Below, one piece after another: positions 14,010-23,314 of a DNA stretch of 24,258 nt; position 1 is the stretch's first letter, and each line of letters begins with the position of its first letter. This stretch comes from an uncultured Bacilli bacterium (GTDB lineage Bacteria > Bacillota_I > Bacilli_A > RF39 > UBA660), in contig CAKOOS010000015.1 of assembly GCA_934098735.1 (NCBI GenBank), positions 1 through 24,258 on the forward strand, read 5' to 3'. A program made the position numbers and the translations under genes. Below the pieces are notes generated by a model. That model made no database searches. It was not told where the DNA came from and saw only the letters and a list, made by a program, of their open reading frames with translations.

Positions 14010-15030
14010 TATTATAGTAAGATAAGTAATGATACAAAACATGATCTAGCAGTAGAAATAATTATAGAACTTGGAGATATGAATTATTGGTTGGATAAAG
14101 ATGAAAAAGAAATGTATAAAATGACTAACGTTTATGATGAACAAGTTTTATATTTAAAAGAACTAGTTCCTGATTTTAAAGTAGCAAATGCGACTATACA
14201 TTTTGATGAATCTAGTCCACATCTTCATATAGTAGGAATAGCAGTTAAAGACAATTGTAAAATAGGTATGAATAGGCAAGTTGGTAAATGTAGTGTTTTT
14301 ACAAAAGATAATTTACCTAAAATACAAGATAAAATGAGAGATAAGTGTATTGAATCATTTAATAAAGAATATGGCTTAAATGATGTTTTAAAAGACAAAC
14401 AAAAAGGAAAAAATATAGATTATAGAGTTAGTCAAATGGCTGATTATAATGAATTAAAGAAAAATTATAATAAGCAGAGACCAAAAATAAATAAACTAAA
14501 TAATCAAACTAAAGATTTAAATACTAAATCAGAAGAAATAAAAGATATTATTAATAATTTAAAAAATCAACCTTTATCAAATAAGAATTTACTTTTATCT
14601 AATCAAAATAAAGATAAGATAATTGATTATATAGAAGAAGTAAGTAAATCAACAAATGATTTTAAAGAAATAACTAAGTATTCTTTAGCAGTAGATAAGA
14701 TTAGGGAAGATTTTGAAGAAAATCATGATACTATTGAAGATTTAAGAAAAAGAGTTAGATCACAAAATGAAGAAATAAATGATTTAAGATATGATTTAAA
14801 TAGTAAAGATAATGAAATATCATTTTTAAAATCAAAAATAAAAGATTTAAAGGTATTGGTAAGATAAATTTCAAAGAGTAGTAAAATTTATTCACGATAA
14901 AATACATGGTATATTTGAAAAATACAAAGAAATGGCTGATAATTTATTTATTAATGGTATTATGGACGAAAATGAATATACTAGTGTTATCAATAAAAAA
15001 GAAAAAAATCGTGATGATTTTGAACGATAA
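14010..15030 (+). pseudogene. mobV: Decayed MobV relaxase of element B
   Basis: The homologous sequence starts abruptly at YYSKISNDTKHDLAVEII (from about 14010), inside the relaxase, so motif I and the start are deleted. The metal motif HFDESSPHLHIVG and the VGKCSVFTK segment are kept, as is the Lys/Glu/Asn coiled coil. The longest open piece is 14079-14867. Then a frameshift occurs near 14853, and a TAA appears where the A copy has AAA (Lys) after Tyr-Trp. The rest, DKFQRVVKFIHDKIH to NRDDFER, can be followed to 15030. About 1.5 kb relative to element A is missing between the recombinase and this piece. Confidence 0.88.
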
Positions 15031-15043
15031 ATACATTATTATA

Positions 15044-15052
15044 TGATATAAT
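15044..15052 (+). promoter_or_regulatory. Extended -10 promoter of the 1004-aa gene
   Basis: TGATATAAT (15044-15052), 21 bases before the start, with GGAGGTG (15062-15068) between. The -35 is weak. Confidence 0.5.
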
Positions 15053-15073
15053 TATGATAATGGAGGTGTTTCA

Positions 15074-18000
15074 ATGAATAATAATAATTCAAATGAAATA
15101 ATAAAAGAAAATGATCCTGATTGGGGTGAAGATTTAGAAGTTCAAGAAGTAAAAAATAATAATTCATCCGATGATAATTGGTCAGACACTGAAGATGATT
15201 GGTCAGATGACTGGGGAGATTTTGAATTTGATGATTCTGAACCCGAATGGGAAACATTTGATAATACCTCACCACAAACTAATTCTAATAATGATATATA
15301 TTATTTAGATGGATATGGACAAATATATGAATTAGATAACTATCTAAATAATGGAAATGGTTTAATTGAATTATTACAGCATGCAAAAAATAAAGAGCAG
15401 TTTAACTATATTTTAGGTATGTCAAAACAAGAAGGACATGATGAAAACTTATTAAATTATTTAATAAGTATTAATTATAGTGTTGAAGACTATATTTCAA
15501 TAAATGTTGGATATCAAATATTTCAATATAAAGGTTTGATTGAATATTTAATATCAAAAGCTAACAATGATCAAATTAAAGATGTTTTAAGCAAGATTGC
15601 ATATGTTGATGAAAAAATTGCAAACATAGTGGCAATTCGTGATGATAGAATTGAATTGATGGAATCTAATTATCATTTAAGGGATAAAATTGTTTCTAAA
15701 AAAGTTATACAATTTTTTAAAGAAAATCCTGATAAAGTTGATTTAGAAGTTATTAACGTATGTGATTTAGATACTTATATTATTAGAGAATTTATTAATT
15801 TAGGATATCGAATATCAGAAAACTCACCTTATAATTTATTACAAAATAATGAAATAATGAAAGAAGAATTCTTAAAATTAATAAAAATTAATAATAGTGA
15901 TGTATTTAATAAGTTAGATAGTGAAATAAGTTCAATATCTGGTGCTTATGGTATGCTATATAAAAGCAAAACAAAGGAAATTTTTAATGAAGAGTTTATT
16001 AAAACATTTGGAGAAAATGCTGTTGAGCAAATGATTAAATATATTGTTTTAGGCGATTATCAAATTGATTTGTCAAAAATAAATAGTAACAATATAAAAC
16101 AAATTAAAGATATTTATGATTCTTTAATTAACGATAATACATTTGATATTAATTTGTTTACTAATATAATATACAAATTTAATATGAATCCTAATGTTTT
16201 TGTTAATTATAATAAAGATACTATAGATTTAAATAAATTAAAAATATATTTTGAATTTAAAGAATTGGTAATTAATGATATTAACGATATAAACAATATA
16301 GACAATATTTTATATGATTTTGAGCAAAATAAGATAGAATCAACTAATAATATAATTGATTTAAAAAATATAATATGTAATTTATTAACAAATCAAACTT
16401 ATTTTGAAACAAAAAAAGGGTTATTAGAATTATCAAGTAAAGATAAATTATCAGTATTAAAAAATTCTATAAAAGATGAAACAAAAAAGAAAAAAATAGA
16501 TAGTTACATTATTTTAAGTGAATTTATAAATAAAATTGATAGCATTGATAATGTTGAACAACTTAGAGAAATAGCAAATGTTATAAATCAACAAATTTTG
16601 AATAATGGTATTAATTTTAATTGGATAGATTTTAATAAAAAAGTCATGAATTACTATACAATTGAAGCTAATGAAAGAATGACTGATTTTAATAAATATT
16701 TAACAGATACTTTTTATGATGCAACAGACTTTAGCTTTAATGATGGTACAAATGTTAATGGCAAAAGAGTAAAAGTTGCACATATAAAAACTGGAGAAGA
16801 ATTTAATTCATTAATTCATGTTTTAAATGCTTATCAAAATGGTGGTACAACTGGATCAATTGAATCTGTCTTATCACCAAAGTTTATTGGACAATCATAT
16901 ATAAGTTTGACCGGTGTAAGCGATGAATATAGTAGAATTTGTGTTAATCGAGATTCAATGTTTTCAATTAAAGTATTGTATTCAAGTATTCCTAGTGGCG
17001 ATATGTTTTGTGCATCAAATAGGGATACTGGTATAACTGCAAAATCAAATAGCAAAAATATTTATACACGTTTATCAGCTAATATGGCTCCTTTTAGAAG
17101 ATTGGTTAGAAATACTGAAACACATGGGTCAGAAACTTATAATGAGTTTGATGTGTTTAGAGATAATCTTTTTCCTAGTGGAATTGCTTTTATGGGCAAT
17201 GATCCTACTGAAGAAGAAATAAATGCTGCTGCATATTTAGGTGTGCCTTTAGTCAAAATAGATGATTTACAAGAGAGTTTTAGAAAAGATTCTTTTTCAA
17301 TATTAAAAGATGGTTTATCATATGATCAAAGTTTTTATAATATAAAAGAACATGATTATGAAAATCAACAAATATTAGTTTCACCAAATGATAAATATGA
17401 TATGTTACTAAATGTTATACAAGATAAGATTCAAACTAAATCACAAGAATCAATTACAATAGATTCATTTAGTGAGAAGGATGAATTAGGTCGTGATGAA
17501 TATTTTGTTATGTATAATGGTGAAAAATATTCAGCTACACCTGTATATGAATTTGCTGATTCAAAAAGAATAAATATAGAAACTGATTACTATGAAGAAA
17601 ACTTAATTAAAAATAAAATTTATAGTTATTTAGATATACAGCCTAGAACAGTTTTTATCAATTGTAAATATCCTTCAGGAAAAGAATTATTATCTATGAT
17701 TGAAAATACTAATGAACAACGATTAATTGATAAATATATAGATTATTTAGTGGATGTTTCTAATTCAAAAAGTAATTTTGATGAATTAAGTAATTTCAAT
17801 ATTAATTCATTAGAAGAATTACAATTATTAAACAAAATCAATTCAATTGATAATAATTCATATATAAGATTATTTGAATCTTTAATAAAGGCTAATGATT
17901 ATATTGAACCAAATTTGATGATTAGTAATATAATCTTGAAGAAACAACAGTTAAATTTAATGTTAACTAAATTTAATGAATTATTAAATCAATCGCAAAT

Positions 18001-18088
18001 ATCCATGGATAGTGGAATATCTGATATGTTTGAAACAACAGTATTGTCAGAAAATGGTATCGTAGAAGAAAGCCATAAATTATTATAA
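15074..18088 (+). CDS. Large 1004-aa cargo protein of element B, unrecognised
   Basis: I do not recognise this family. The N-terminus (about 12-66) is extremely acidic with regularly placed Trp (17, 36, 43, 47, 59), e.g. NWSDTEDDWSDDWGDFEF, and looks disordered. Residues of about 80-510 are Leu/Ile/Asn/Lys-rich with helical-repeat character. A more conserved-looking region (about 540-760) has YISLTGVSDEYSRIC, NTETHGSETYNEFDVFRDN and PSGIAFMGNDPTEEE...AAAYLGVPLVKID, which may be a catalytic domain. No signal peptide or membrane segment is visible. It has its own promoter, a strong ribosome site and a terminator, and is intact while the mobility genes beside it have decayed. That argues for a selected cargo function such as defence or an effector (inference). 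Confidence 0.85.
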   Translation: MNNNNSNEIIKENDPDWGEDLEVQEVKNNNSSDDNWSDTEDDWSDDWGDFEFDDSEPEWETFDNTSPQTNSNNDIYYLDGYGQIYELDNYLNNGNGLIELLQHAKNKEQFNYILGMSKQEGHDENLLNYLISINYSVEDYISINVGYQIFQYKGLIEYLISKANNDQIKDVLSKIAYVDEKIANIVAIRDDRIELMESNYHLRDKIVSKKVIQFFKENPDKVDLEVINVCDLDTYIIREFINLGYRISENSPYNLLQNNEIMKEEFLKLIKINNSDVFNKLDSEISSISGAYGMLYKSKTKEIFNEEFIKTFGENAVEQMIKYIVLGDYQIDLSKINSNNIKQIKDIYDSLINDNTFDINLFTNIIYKFNMNPNVFVNYNKDTIDLNKLKIYFEFKELVINDINDINNIDNILYDFEQNKIESTNNIIDLKNIICNLLTNQTYFETKKGLLELSSKDKLSVLKNSIKDETKKKKIDSYIILSEFINKIDSIDNVEQLREIANVINQQILNNGINFNWIDFNKKVMNYYTIEANERMTDFNKYLTDTFYDATDFSFNDGTNVNGKRVKVAHIKTGEEFNSLIHVLNAYQNGGTTGSIESVLSPKFIGQSYISLTGVSDEYSRICVNRDSMFSIKVLYSSIPSGDMFCASNRDTGITAKSNSKNIYTRLSANMAPFRRLVRNTETHGSETYNEFDVFRDNLFPSGIAFMGNDPTEEEINAAAYLGVPLVKIDDLQESFRKDSFSILKDGLSYDQSFYNIKEHDYENQQILVSPNDKYDMLLNVIQDKIQTKSQESITIDSFSEKDELGRDEYFVMYNGEKYSATPVYEFADSKRINIETDYYEENLIKNKIYSYLDIQPRTVFINCKYPSGKELLSMIENTNEQRLIDKYIDYLVDVSNSKSNFDELSNFNINSLEELQLLNKINSIDNNSYIRLFESLIKANDYIEPNLMISNIILKKQQLNLMLTKFNELLNQSQISMDSGISDMFETTVLSENGIVEESHKLL

Positions 18089-18116
18089 AGTAGCATGAGA
18101 TTATTGCTACTTTTTC
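18088..18116 (+). terminator. Terminator of the 1004-aa gene
   Basis: AAGTAGC (18088-18094) pairs with GCTACTT (18106-18112), followed by T's; it begins at the stop codon. Confidence 0.75.
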
Positions 18117-18198
18117 TATTCTTTGATAAAATGAATATAGTGATTGATATTAATCAATCGTCCTTATGCGAAAGAGTTGTAAACCACTTCGTCGTTCG

Positions 18199-18230
18199 TA
18201 CCATTAGTAAATCTAAATTGAGTTATTCGA
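18199..18230 (+). repeat. att-like site 3, right end of element B
   Basis: ACCATT (18199-18204), four bases, AATCT (18209-18213), then a weak inverted repeat (AAATTGAG / TTCGATTT). The 250 bases from 18089 to 18338 hold only the terminator, this site, a hairpin and the start region of the next gene. Confidence 0.55.
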
Positions 18231-18245
18231 TTTTTTAATAAACAG

Positions 18246-18273
18246 GATCAATCAAAAATGATTGATTTTTTTG
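18246..18273 (+). terminator. Hairpin terminator after att-like site 3
   Basis: ATCAATC (18247-18253) pairs with GATTGAT (18260-18266), followed by a T-run. If site 3 is the original right junction, this may be the ancestral ssrA terminator. Confidence 0.75.
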
Positions 18274-18338
18274 ATATTAAACTAAAGTTGAAAAAATCAT
18301 AACTATGTGATAGTATATAACACAAATAGGGGGATATT

Positions 18339-19184
18339 ATGATTACTTCAAAAGAATTAAAATATGTTGATGTATGGCCATCAAAAATTCCTATGCCAGG
18401 AGTGGAGTATAGCATAGAGGTATTAAAAAATATAAAAGACTGTCTTGAAACTTGGAAAGAAAAATATAAAGATAAAGAATATAATATTATCTGCAGTAGC
18501 GGAGAAGAATTAAACTTTAAAATTTTTGATTATAATCTTTGTCACATGTTTGGAATAGATTATAAAAATATTAGGAATGAATTTTTTAGCAAATATAGAA
18601 GGAATATACTTTCACTTTCTAATGAAGCTTTTACTAGTTTTGAACTATTAAATGCAATTTTAGATAACTCTGAGAAAGTAGCAGAGCTAGATAACGATGT
18701 TGAAAATAGAGTAAAAATAATAAATTATTATAAATCTGCTATAAAATGTGAAATATTTAATAAGCTAAGTGACTTTGAGCATTTTAATTATGGAATTTTA
18801 AATGTTGAGAGTTTACAAAAATTATTTTTTGTACCTAGCAATGAATCAATTTGTCCTTATTTTATGATGGGACTTAAGATGCCAATTGAATATAAAGATA
18901 ATATCGAAAATCAATTTTATACAGTATCAACTCTTTTAGCGCCATCTAGTCCCAAAGATTTATTTGAAAATAAAGAAGTAGTTATTCCAACTCAAATGTT
19001 AATATCCGATAATTATAATTTGAAAAAAATATCAGCAACTGCAGAAGAAAAAATTAGGTTACTAACAATGTATAAAAATATTGTTAACAAATATAAAATA
19101 CCATTTAATTTAAATACGTTCGGTGACTATGAAGCAATGTTAAATGAAATAGCAAATCAATTAATATTAAAACGTCAGAATTAG
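18339..19184 (+). CDS. Possible PBECR4-like (phage nuclease-fold) protein
   Basis: This is a 281-aa soluble protein. Segment FKIFDYNLCHMFGIDYKNI (60-78) recalls the short 'F...HLLGI' core of PBECR4 proteins, a group predicted to share the Barnase/EndoU/colicin/RelE nuclease fold. The following FFSKYRR and a later DFEHFNYGIL fit loosely. The likeness is by eye and limited to short motifs, so the family call is weak. It has a ribosome site GGGGGAT (18329-18335). It stands alone between att-like site 3 and the lipid operon, so it could be the first native gene or the cargo of an older, eroded element. Confidence 0.4.
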   Translation: MITSKELKYVDVWPSKIPMPGVEYSIEVLKNIKDCLETWKEKYKDKEYNIICSSGEELNFKIFDYNLCHMFGIDYKNIRNEFFSKYRRNILSLSNEAFTSFELLNAILDNSEKVAELDNDVENRVKIINYYKSAIKCEIFNKLSDFEHFNYGILNVESLQKLFFVPSNESICPYFMMGLKMPIEYKDNIENQFYTVSTLLAPSSPKDLFENKEVVIPTQMLISDNYNLKKISATAEEKIRLLTMYKNIVNKYKIPFNLNTFGDYEAMLNEIANQLILKRQN

Positions 19185-19269
19185 ATTAATAAACAAAAAA
19201 TGAATTTTTGTTGGAAAGATTGGTTTTCAAAAAAGTAAAAACATGGTATTATATTGTATATAATCATCG

Positions 19270-19284
19270 CTATAATTATTATAG
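19270..19284 (+). promoter_or_regulatory. Palindrome in the promoter region of the lipid operon
   Basis: CTATAATTATTATAG is a perfect 7-bp inverted repeat around one base. It contains TATAAT-like boxes and lies just before the ribosome site GAGGTG (19289-19294). It could be an operator over the -10 region. Several other TATAAT-like boxes lie in 19240-19265, so the true promoter is uncertain. The 115-base gap holds nothing else. Confidence 0.35.
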
Positions 19285-19299
19285 TATTGAGGTGTAAAT

Positions 19300-20886
19300 A
19301 TGAATAAACTTTATGATTATTACAAACATGATAAACTAAATAGTTTTAAAGAATTGTTAGAATACAATTATAAAAAAGATAAAAATGCCGAAGCTTTTAT
19401 TTATAATAATAAGAAAAAGGAAAAAGTAGTAAAGACGTATGAAGATTTTTACAAAGATGTATTAAGTACTAATAATTTTTTAAAGAAAAGATATAACAAT
19501 CAACACATTGCATTAATTGGAGAAAATACTTATGAATACCTAGTTTTATTTTTTGGAATCGTAATTAGTGGCAATATAGCAGTTATAATTGATAAAGACT
19601 TAAATGAAGATAAGGTTATAGAATTACTAAAAAAAAGTGATACAAAAATTATTTATTATTCAGAAAATTATTGTGAATTAGATAGTTTAAAGAAAAAATT
19701 TGAAATGCACAATATTGAAATACCTAGCTTAGAAAAAAACTCTAATAGAAACTTTGAAAATTATAAGAGAAAAGAGAAAGAAGCCGTTATATTTTTTACA
19801 TCTGGAACTACAGGTGACTACAAGGGTGTAATGCTAAGTGAAAATAATATTTTAAGTGATATTTACTCTTCCTGTAGCTTATTTAAGCCTGATGGTCTAG
19901 CTTTTTCTGTATTACCATTTCACCATGCCTTCGGATTAATAACTGGTGTACTGATGCCATTTTATTATAAAGTCCCAATATTTTTAAATCGTAGTTTAAA
20001 AAATTTATTATTAGATATGCAAATAAGTAAACCAAATACTATGTTTGTAGTACCAGTGTTTATTGAAAATTTTTATAAACAAATATGGAAAAATGCTAGA
20101 GAAAATAAACATGATTATATGCTTAAATCAATGATAAAGATAAGCAATAATTTATTGAAAATAGGAATTGATATAAGAAAAATATTATTTAAATCAATAC
20201 ATAAAAGTTTTGGGGGAAATTTAAAGTATATTATTTGTGGAGGAGCATATCTGGATAAAAAATATATAAAGTGGTTTAGAAGTATAGGAATAAATATTTT
20301 AAATGGTTATGGAATTACGGAGTGTTCTCCGGTAGTAGCAGTTAATAGAAATCATTACTATAAAGATGGTTCAGTAGGTCAAATAGGCCGAGATATAGAT
20401 ATAAAAATAATAGATAATGAAGTCTATGTAAAAGGTGAAAATGTAATGCTTGGTTATTATAAAAATAAAAAAGCAACAGAAGAAGTATTTAAAGATGGAT
20501 ATTTTAATACAGAAGATTTTGGATATGTTGATAAACACGGATTTTTATATATTACAGGCAGAAAGAAAAATTTAATTATACTAAGTAATGGGGAAAATAT
20601 TTCACCAGAACAAATTGAAGCAAAGCTTGAAAAAAATAAGGGAGTAAATGAAGTTATTGTTTATGAAAAAGATAATAAACTAATCGCTGAGATATACCCA
20701 ACTGAAGATTATCTTGGTAATCAAAATTATTTTAATAGTCTTATTTATAAATATAATTTGTTGGTACCTAAAAATCATCAAATTGCTTTTGTAACTTTAA
20801 GAATGGATGAATTTCCTAAAAATAATAATCGAAAAATATTAAGAAATGTTGTAATGGAGGAAAAAAATGAAAGAAGAAATAATTAA
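19300..20886 (+). CDS. AMP-dependent acyl-CoA / acyl-ACP synthetase
   Basis: This 528-aa adenylate-forming enzyme activates a fatty acid with ATP and passes it to a thiol. It has the P-loop FTSGTTGDYKG (166-176), NGYGITECS (335-343), the YFNTEDFG motif, the hinge GRKKN (420-424) and the C-terminal catalytic Lys512 in FPKNNNRKILR. The gene for an acyl carrier protein overlaps its 3' end by 20 bases, with a PPTase gene next. The natural acceptor is therefore probably this ACP rather than CoA (inference). ATG at 19300 follows GAGGTG. It is the first gene of a six-gene operon. Confidence 0.9.
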   Translation: MNKLYDYYKHDKLNSFKELLEYNYKKDKNAEAFIYNNKKKEKVVKTYEDFYKDVLSTNNFLKKRYNNQHIALIGENTYEYLVLFFGIVISGNIAVIIDKDLNEDKVIELLKKSDTKIIYYSENYCELDSLKKKFEMHNIEIPSLEKNSNRNFENYKRKEKEAVIFFTSGTTGDYKGVMLSENNILSDIYSSCSLFKPDGLAFSVLPFHHAFGLITGVLMPFYYKVPIFLNRSLKNLLLDMQISKPNTMFVVPVFIENFYKQIWKNARENKHDYMLKSMIKISNNLLKIGIDIRKILFKSIHKSFGGNLKYIICGGAYLDKKYIKWFRSIGINILNGYGITECSPVVAVNRNHYYKDGSVGQIGRDIDIKIIDNEVYVKGENVMLGYYKNKKATEEVFKDGYFNTEDFGYVDKHGFLYITGRKKNLIILSNGENISPEQIEAKLEKNKGVNEVIVYEKDNKLIAEIYPTEDYLGNQNYFNSLIYKYNLLVPKNHQIAFVTLRMDEFPKNNNRKILRNVVMEEKNERRNN

Positions 20887-21091
20887 AATAGTATCTGAAG
20901 TTTCAGAAGTACCAGTAGAAAAAATTAATGAAAATACAAACCTAGTAGCGGATTTAGATTTAGAATCATTAGATTTAGTAACATTAGTTGCTAAATTTGA
21001 ATCTATGTATAAAATTGAAATATTAGATAAAGATATTAAAAAAATTCAAACGGTCGGGGATATAATAAATTACATAAAAGAACATGAATAA
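20867..21091 (+). CDS. Acyl carrier protein
   Basis: This 74-aa acidic four-helix carrier has the phosphopantetheine attachment site DLESLDL, with Ser34. The ribosome site GGAGG lies in the end of the synthetase gene and the two genes overlap. The position between a synthetase and a PPTase marks it as a dedicated carrier for this operon rather than the housekeeping AcpP, though a reduced genome might use it for both. Confidence 0.92.
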   Translation: MKEEIIKIVSEVSEVPVEKINENTNLVADLDLESLDLVTLVAKFESMYKIEILDKDIKKIQTVGDIINYIKEHE

Positions 21092-21548
21092 ATTATTTTT
21101 AAAAGATAATATATTATCTATAGACTTTTTAAAAGAGGTATTAAAAAGTGAATCTAATATTGATCAATTTAATTTGAAATTTAATAAGTTTGGAAAACCA
21201 TATATAGAAAATAAAAACGTTTACTTTAATATAAGTCATGACGAGAATAAAACCGCAATTGTCATATCTGATAAAGAAGTTGGGGTAGATATAGAATATT
21301 TAACTTATAATGAAGCAGTACTAAAAAAAGCTTTTAATGAAAAAGAAATAAGAAAAATAAAAGAAAGTACAGATCCCAAATATGAATTTACTAAAATGTG
21401 GGTAATGAAAGAAGCTTATGTCAAAATGTTAGGCATAGGATTAAGTTATGGTTTAAAAAATGTTGATACAACAAAATTAGAAAACAAAATAAAAATAATA
21501 AATAAGAAGAAATTTTTAGTTGCGATATGTGAAAAAGAAAATGGGTGA
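21084..21548 (+). CDS. 4'-phosphopantetheinyl transferase, Sfp-like
   Basis: This 154-aa enzyme moves the phosphopantetheine arm of CoA to the carrier Ser. Motifs are GKPY (37-40), FNISH (48-52), GVDIEY (67-72, Mg-binding Asp and Glu) and WVMKEAYVK (106-114), in the right order and spacing for the Sfp/HetI group. It lacks the long N-terminal half of typical Sfp and is closer to compact forms. Overlap of 8 bases with the ACP gene indicates coupling, and the ACP is the obvious substrate. Confidence 0.9.
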   Translation: MNKLFLKDNILSIDFLKEVLKSESNIDQFNLKFNKFGKPYIENKNVYFNISHDENKTAIVISDKEVGVDIEYLTYNEAVLKKAFNEKEIRKIKESTDPKYEFTKMWVMKEAYVKMLGIGLSYGLKNVDTTKLENKIKIINKKKFLVAICEKENG

Positions 21549-21552
21549 AAAT

Positions 21553-22365
21553 ATGAACATTATGTATTGCGGAGATGTAAATATAGTTGATGGCTTAATT
21601 ATGTCTGTGTTATCAATCTTAAAACATGAAAAAGGAATAATAAACATATATCTTTTAAGCATGGACTATAATGATAAAAAAATTATTCCTAAAAAAATAG
21701 TTGAGTTATTAAACAAATTATTAAAAGAAACAAATGAAAAAAGCAAAGCAGTATTAATAAATACTGAAAAAGTTTTCAAAGATAATATACCAGAAGCTAA
21801 CATTGATACATTTTTTACTCCATATTGCATGCTTCGTTTATATGCTGATTTGTTACCTATTCCTGATAAAATTTTATATTTAGATAATGATGTTTTAGCA
21901 AATAAATCTTTTAAAGACTTCTATGATTTAGACATAAGCAAATATGAAATGGTCGGAGCACGGGATTTTTATGGAAAATATTTTTATAGTAAAAATAGAA
22001 TAACAAAAGAATACCTTAATTCAGGAGTTTTACTTTTAAATTTAGAATTGATTAAAAAGAATAAAAGTTTTCAAAAATGTCGTGAACTATGTCAAAAGAA
22101 AAAAATGCTTTTGCCAGACCAAGCAGCTTTAAATAAATATTGTAATCCAAGATTAATAGTTAAAAGAAAATACAATGAACAACACAAACTAAAAAAAGAT
22201 ACTGTATTTAGACATTTTACAACTACATTTAAGTTTTTCCCGTATTTTAGAACTCAAAAAATAAAACCATGGAATATTGAAAAGTTACATAGTACACTAA
22301 AATGTTATGAATTTGATGATATTATTGAAAAATATTTGAATTTAAAGGAGAATAATTATGAATAA
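21553..22365 (+). CDS. Glycosyltransferase family 8, first copy
   Basis: This 270-aa GT-A-fold enzyme uses a nucleotide sugar with retention of configuration. It shows YLDNDVLANKSF with the metal-binding DND at 111-113, then YLNSGVLLLNLE, LLPDQAALN and a C-terminal H...KPWN segment. The ATG at 21553 has GGGTGA just upstream. ATG 21541 or a TTG at 21520 would extend it into the PPTase gene and seem less likely. The acceptor is unknown; neighbouring acyl genes suggest a lipid. Confidence 0.88.
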   Translation: MNIMYCGDVNIVDGLIMSVLSILKHEKGIINIYLLSMDYNDKKIIPKKIVELLNKLLKETNEKSKAVLINTEKVFKDNIPEANIDTFFTPYCMLRLYADLLPIPDKILYLDNDVLANKSFKDFYDLDISKYEMVGARDFYGKYFYSKNRITKEYLNSGVLLLNLELIKKNKSFQKCRELCQKKKMLLPDQAALNKYCNPRLIVKRKYNEQHKLKKDTVFRHFTTTFKFFPYFRTQKIKPWNIEKLHSTLKCYEFDDIIEKYLNLKENNYE

Positions 22366-23314
22366 AGAAACAATACCAATTTTTTATGCCATAGATAACA
22401 ATTATGCTAAGTTTTTAAGTGTATCAATAAAATCTCTTATTGAAAATGCTAATAAAAATTATAACTATGATATAAACGTAATATATGAAAGCCTAGATGC
22501 TGAAAATGCAGAAAAGTTAAAATCATTACAAACAGAAAATGTTAAAATAAATTTAATAGCTATGCCTAAAAGTTTAGATATGATAACAGATAAAGCTAGA
22601 AATAGGCTTAGAGAATATACATTTACTTTAACTATTTTCTTCCGTTTATTTATACCAGAGTTATTTCCTCAATATAATAAATGTATATATCTTGATGCTG
22701 ATACAGTTGTTTCAGGAGATATTTCAAAATTATACAATGAAGATCTTAAAGATAATTACATGGGATGTGTTACGGATTTATCAACAATAGATAATGAAAT
22801 ACTTGCTAACTATTTTGAAAACGTTGTAGGTGTGCCTAAAGACAAATATATTAATTCAGGAGTTTTGCTTATGAATTCTCAAAAACTAAGAGAACTTAAC
22901 TTTGGAGAAAGATTCTTGGAATTATATCAAAAATATCAATTTGATGTTGTGGCACCAGATCAAGATTATATTAATTCAATGTGCTACGGGCATATTAAAT
23001 ACCTAAGTGACATTTACGATGCCATGCCTAATCCAAATAATGAAGAAGTAAAAAATCCAATCATAATACACTACAATTTATTTTTAAAACCATGGCAATA
23101 TGATGAAGTACAATATAAAGATTACTTCTGGGAATTTGCTAAAAAAGTGCCATATTATGAAGAACTTATAAATATAAAAAATAAGTATAGTGAAGAAAAT
23201 AAACAAGAAGATGAAAAATTTATGAATCAAATGGTTGAAAGAGCAAAAATGTTAACATCTTCGGAAGTAACTATGAAAAAGATTTTTGAAAATGGATTGG
23301 AAAAAAGATTATGA
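22358..23314 (+). CDS. Glycosyltransferase family 8, second copy
   Basis: This 318-aa enzyme is related to its upstream neighbour. Family motifs are FRLFIPELFP, YLDADTVVSGDISKLY (DAD at 113-115), YINSGVLLMN, PDQDYIN and HYNLFLKPW, a very good match to GT8. It has a longer charged C-terminal tail (NKYSEENKQEDEKFMNQM), which may dock to the membrane or a partner. It overlaps the first GT8 gene by 8 bases and the acyltransferase gene by 4, so translation is coupled. Two GT8 enzymes in series suggest a two-sugar head group. Confidence 0.9.
   Translation: MNKETIPIFYAIDNNYAKFLSVSIKSLIENANKNYNYDINVIYESLDAENAEKLKSLQTENVKINLIAMPKSLDMITDKARNRLREYTFTLTIFFRLFIPELFPQYNKCIYLDADTVVSGDISKLYNEDLKDNYMGCVTDLSTIDNEILANYFENVVGVPKDKYINSGVLLMNSQKLRELNFGERFLELYQKYQFDVVAPDQDYINSMCYGHIKYLSDIYDAMPNPNNEEVKNPIIIHYNLFLKPWQYDEVQYKDYFWEFAKKVPYYEELINIKNKYSEENKQEDEKFMNQMVERAKMLTSSEVTMKKIFENGLEKRL

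Noticed and set aside
15039..15275. Minus-strand ORF opposite the start of the 1004-aa gene
   Set aside because: It is a mirror of the Asp/Asn/Trp-rich coding sequence, with no ribosome site, and it overlaps the promoter of the real gene.
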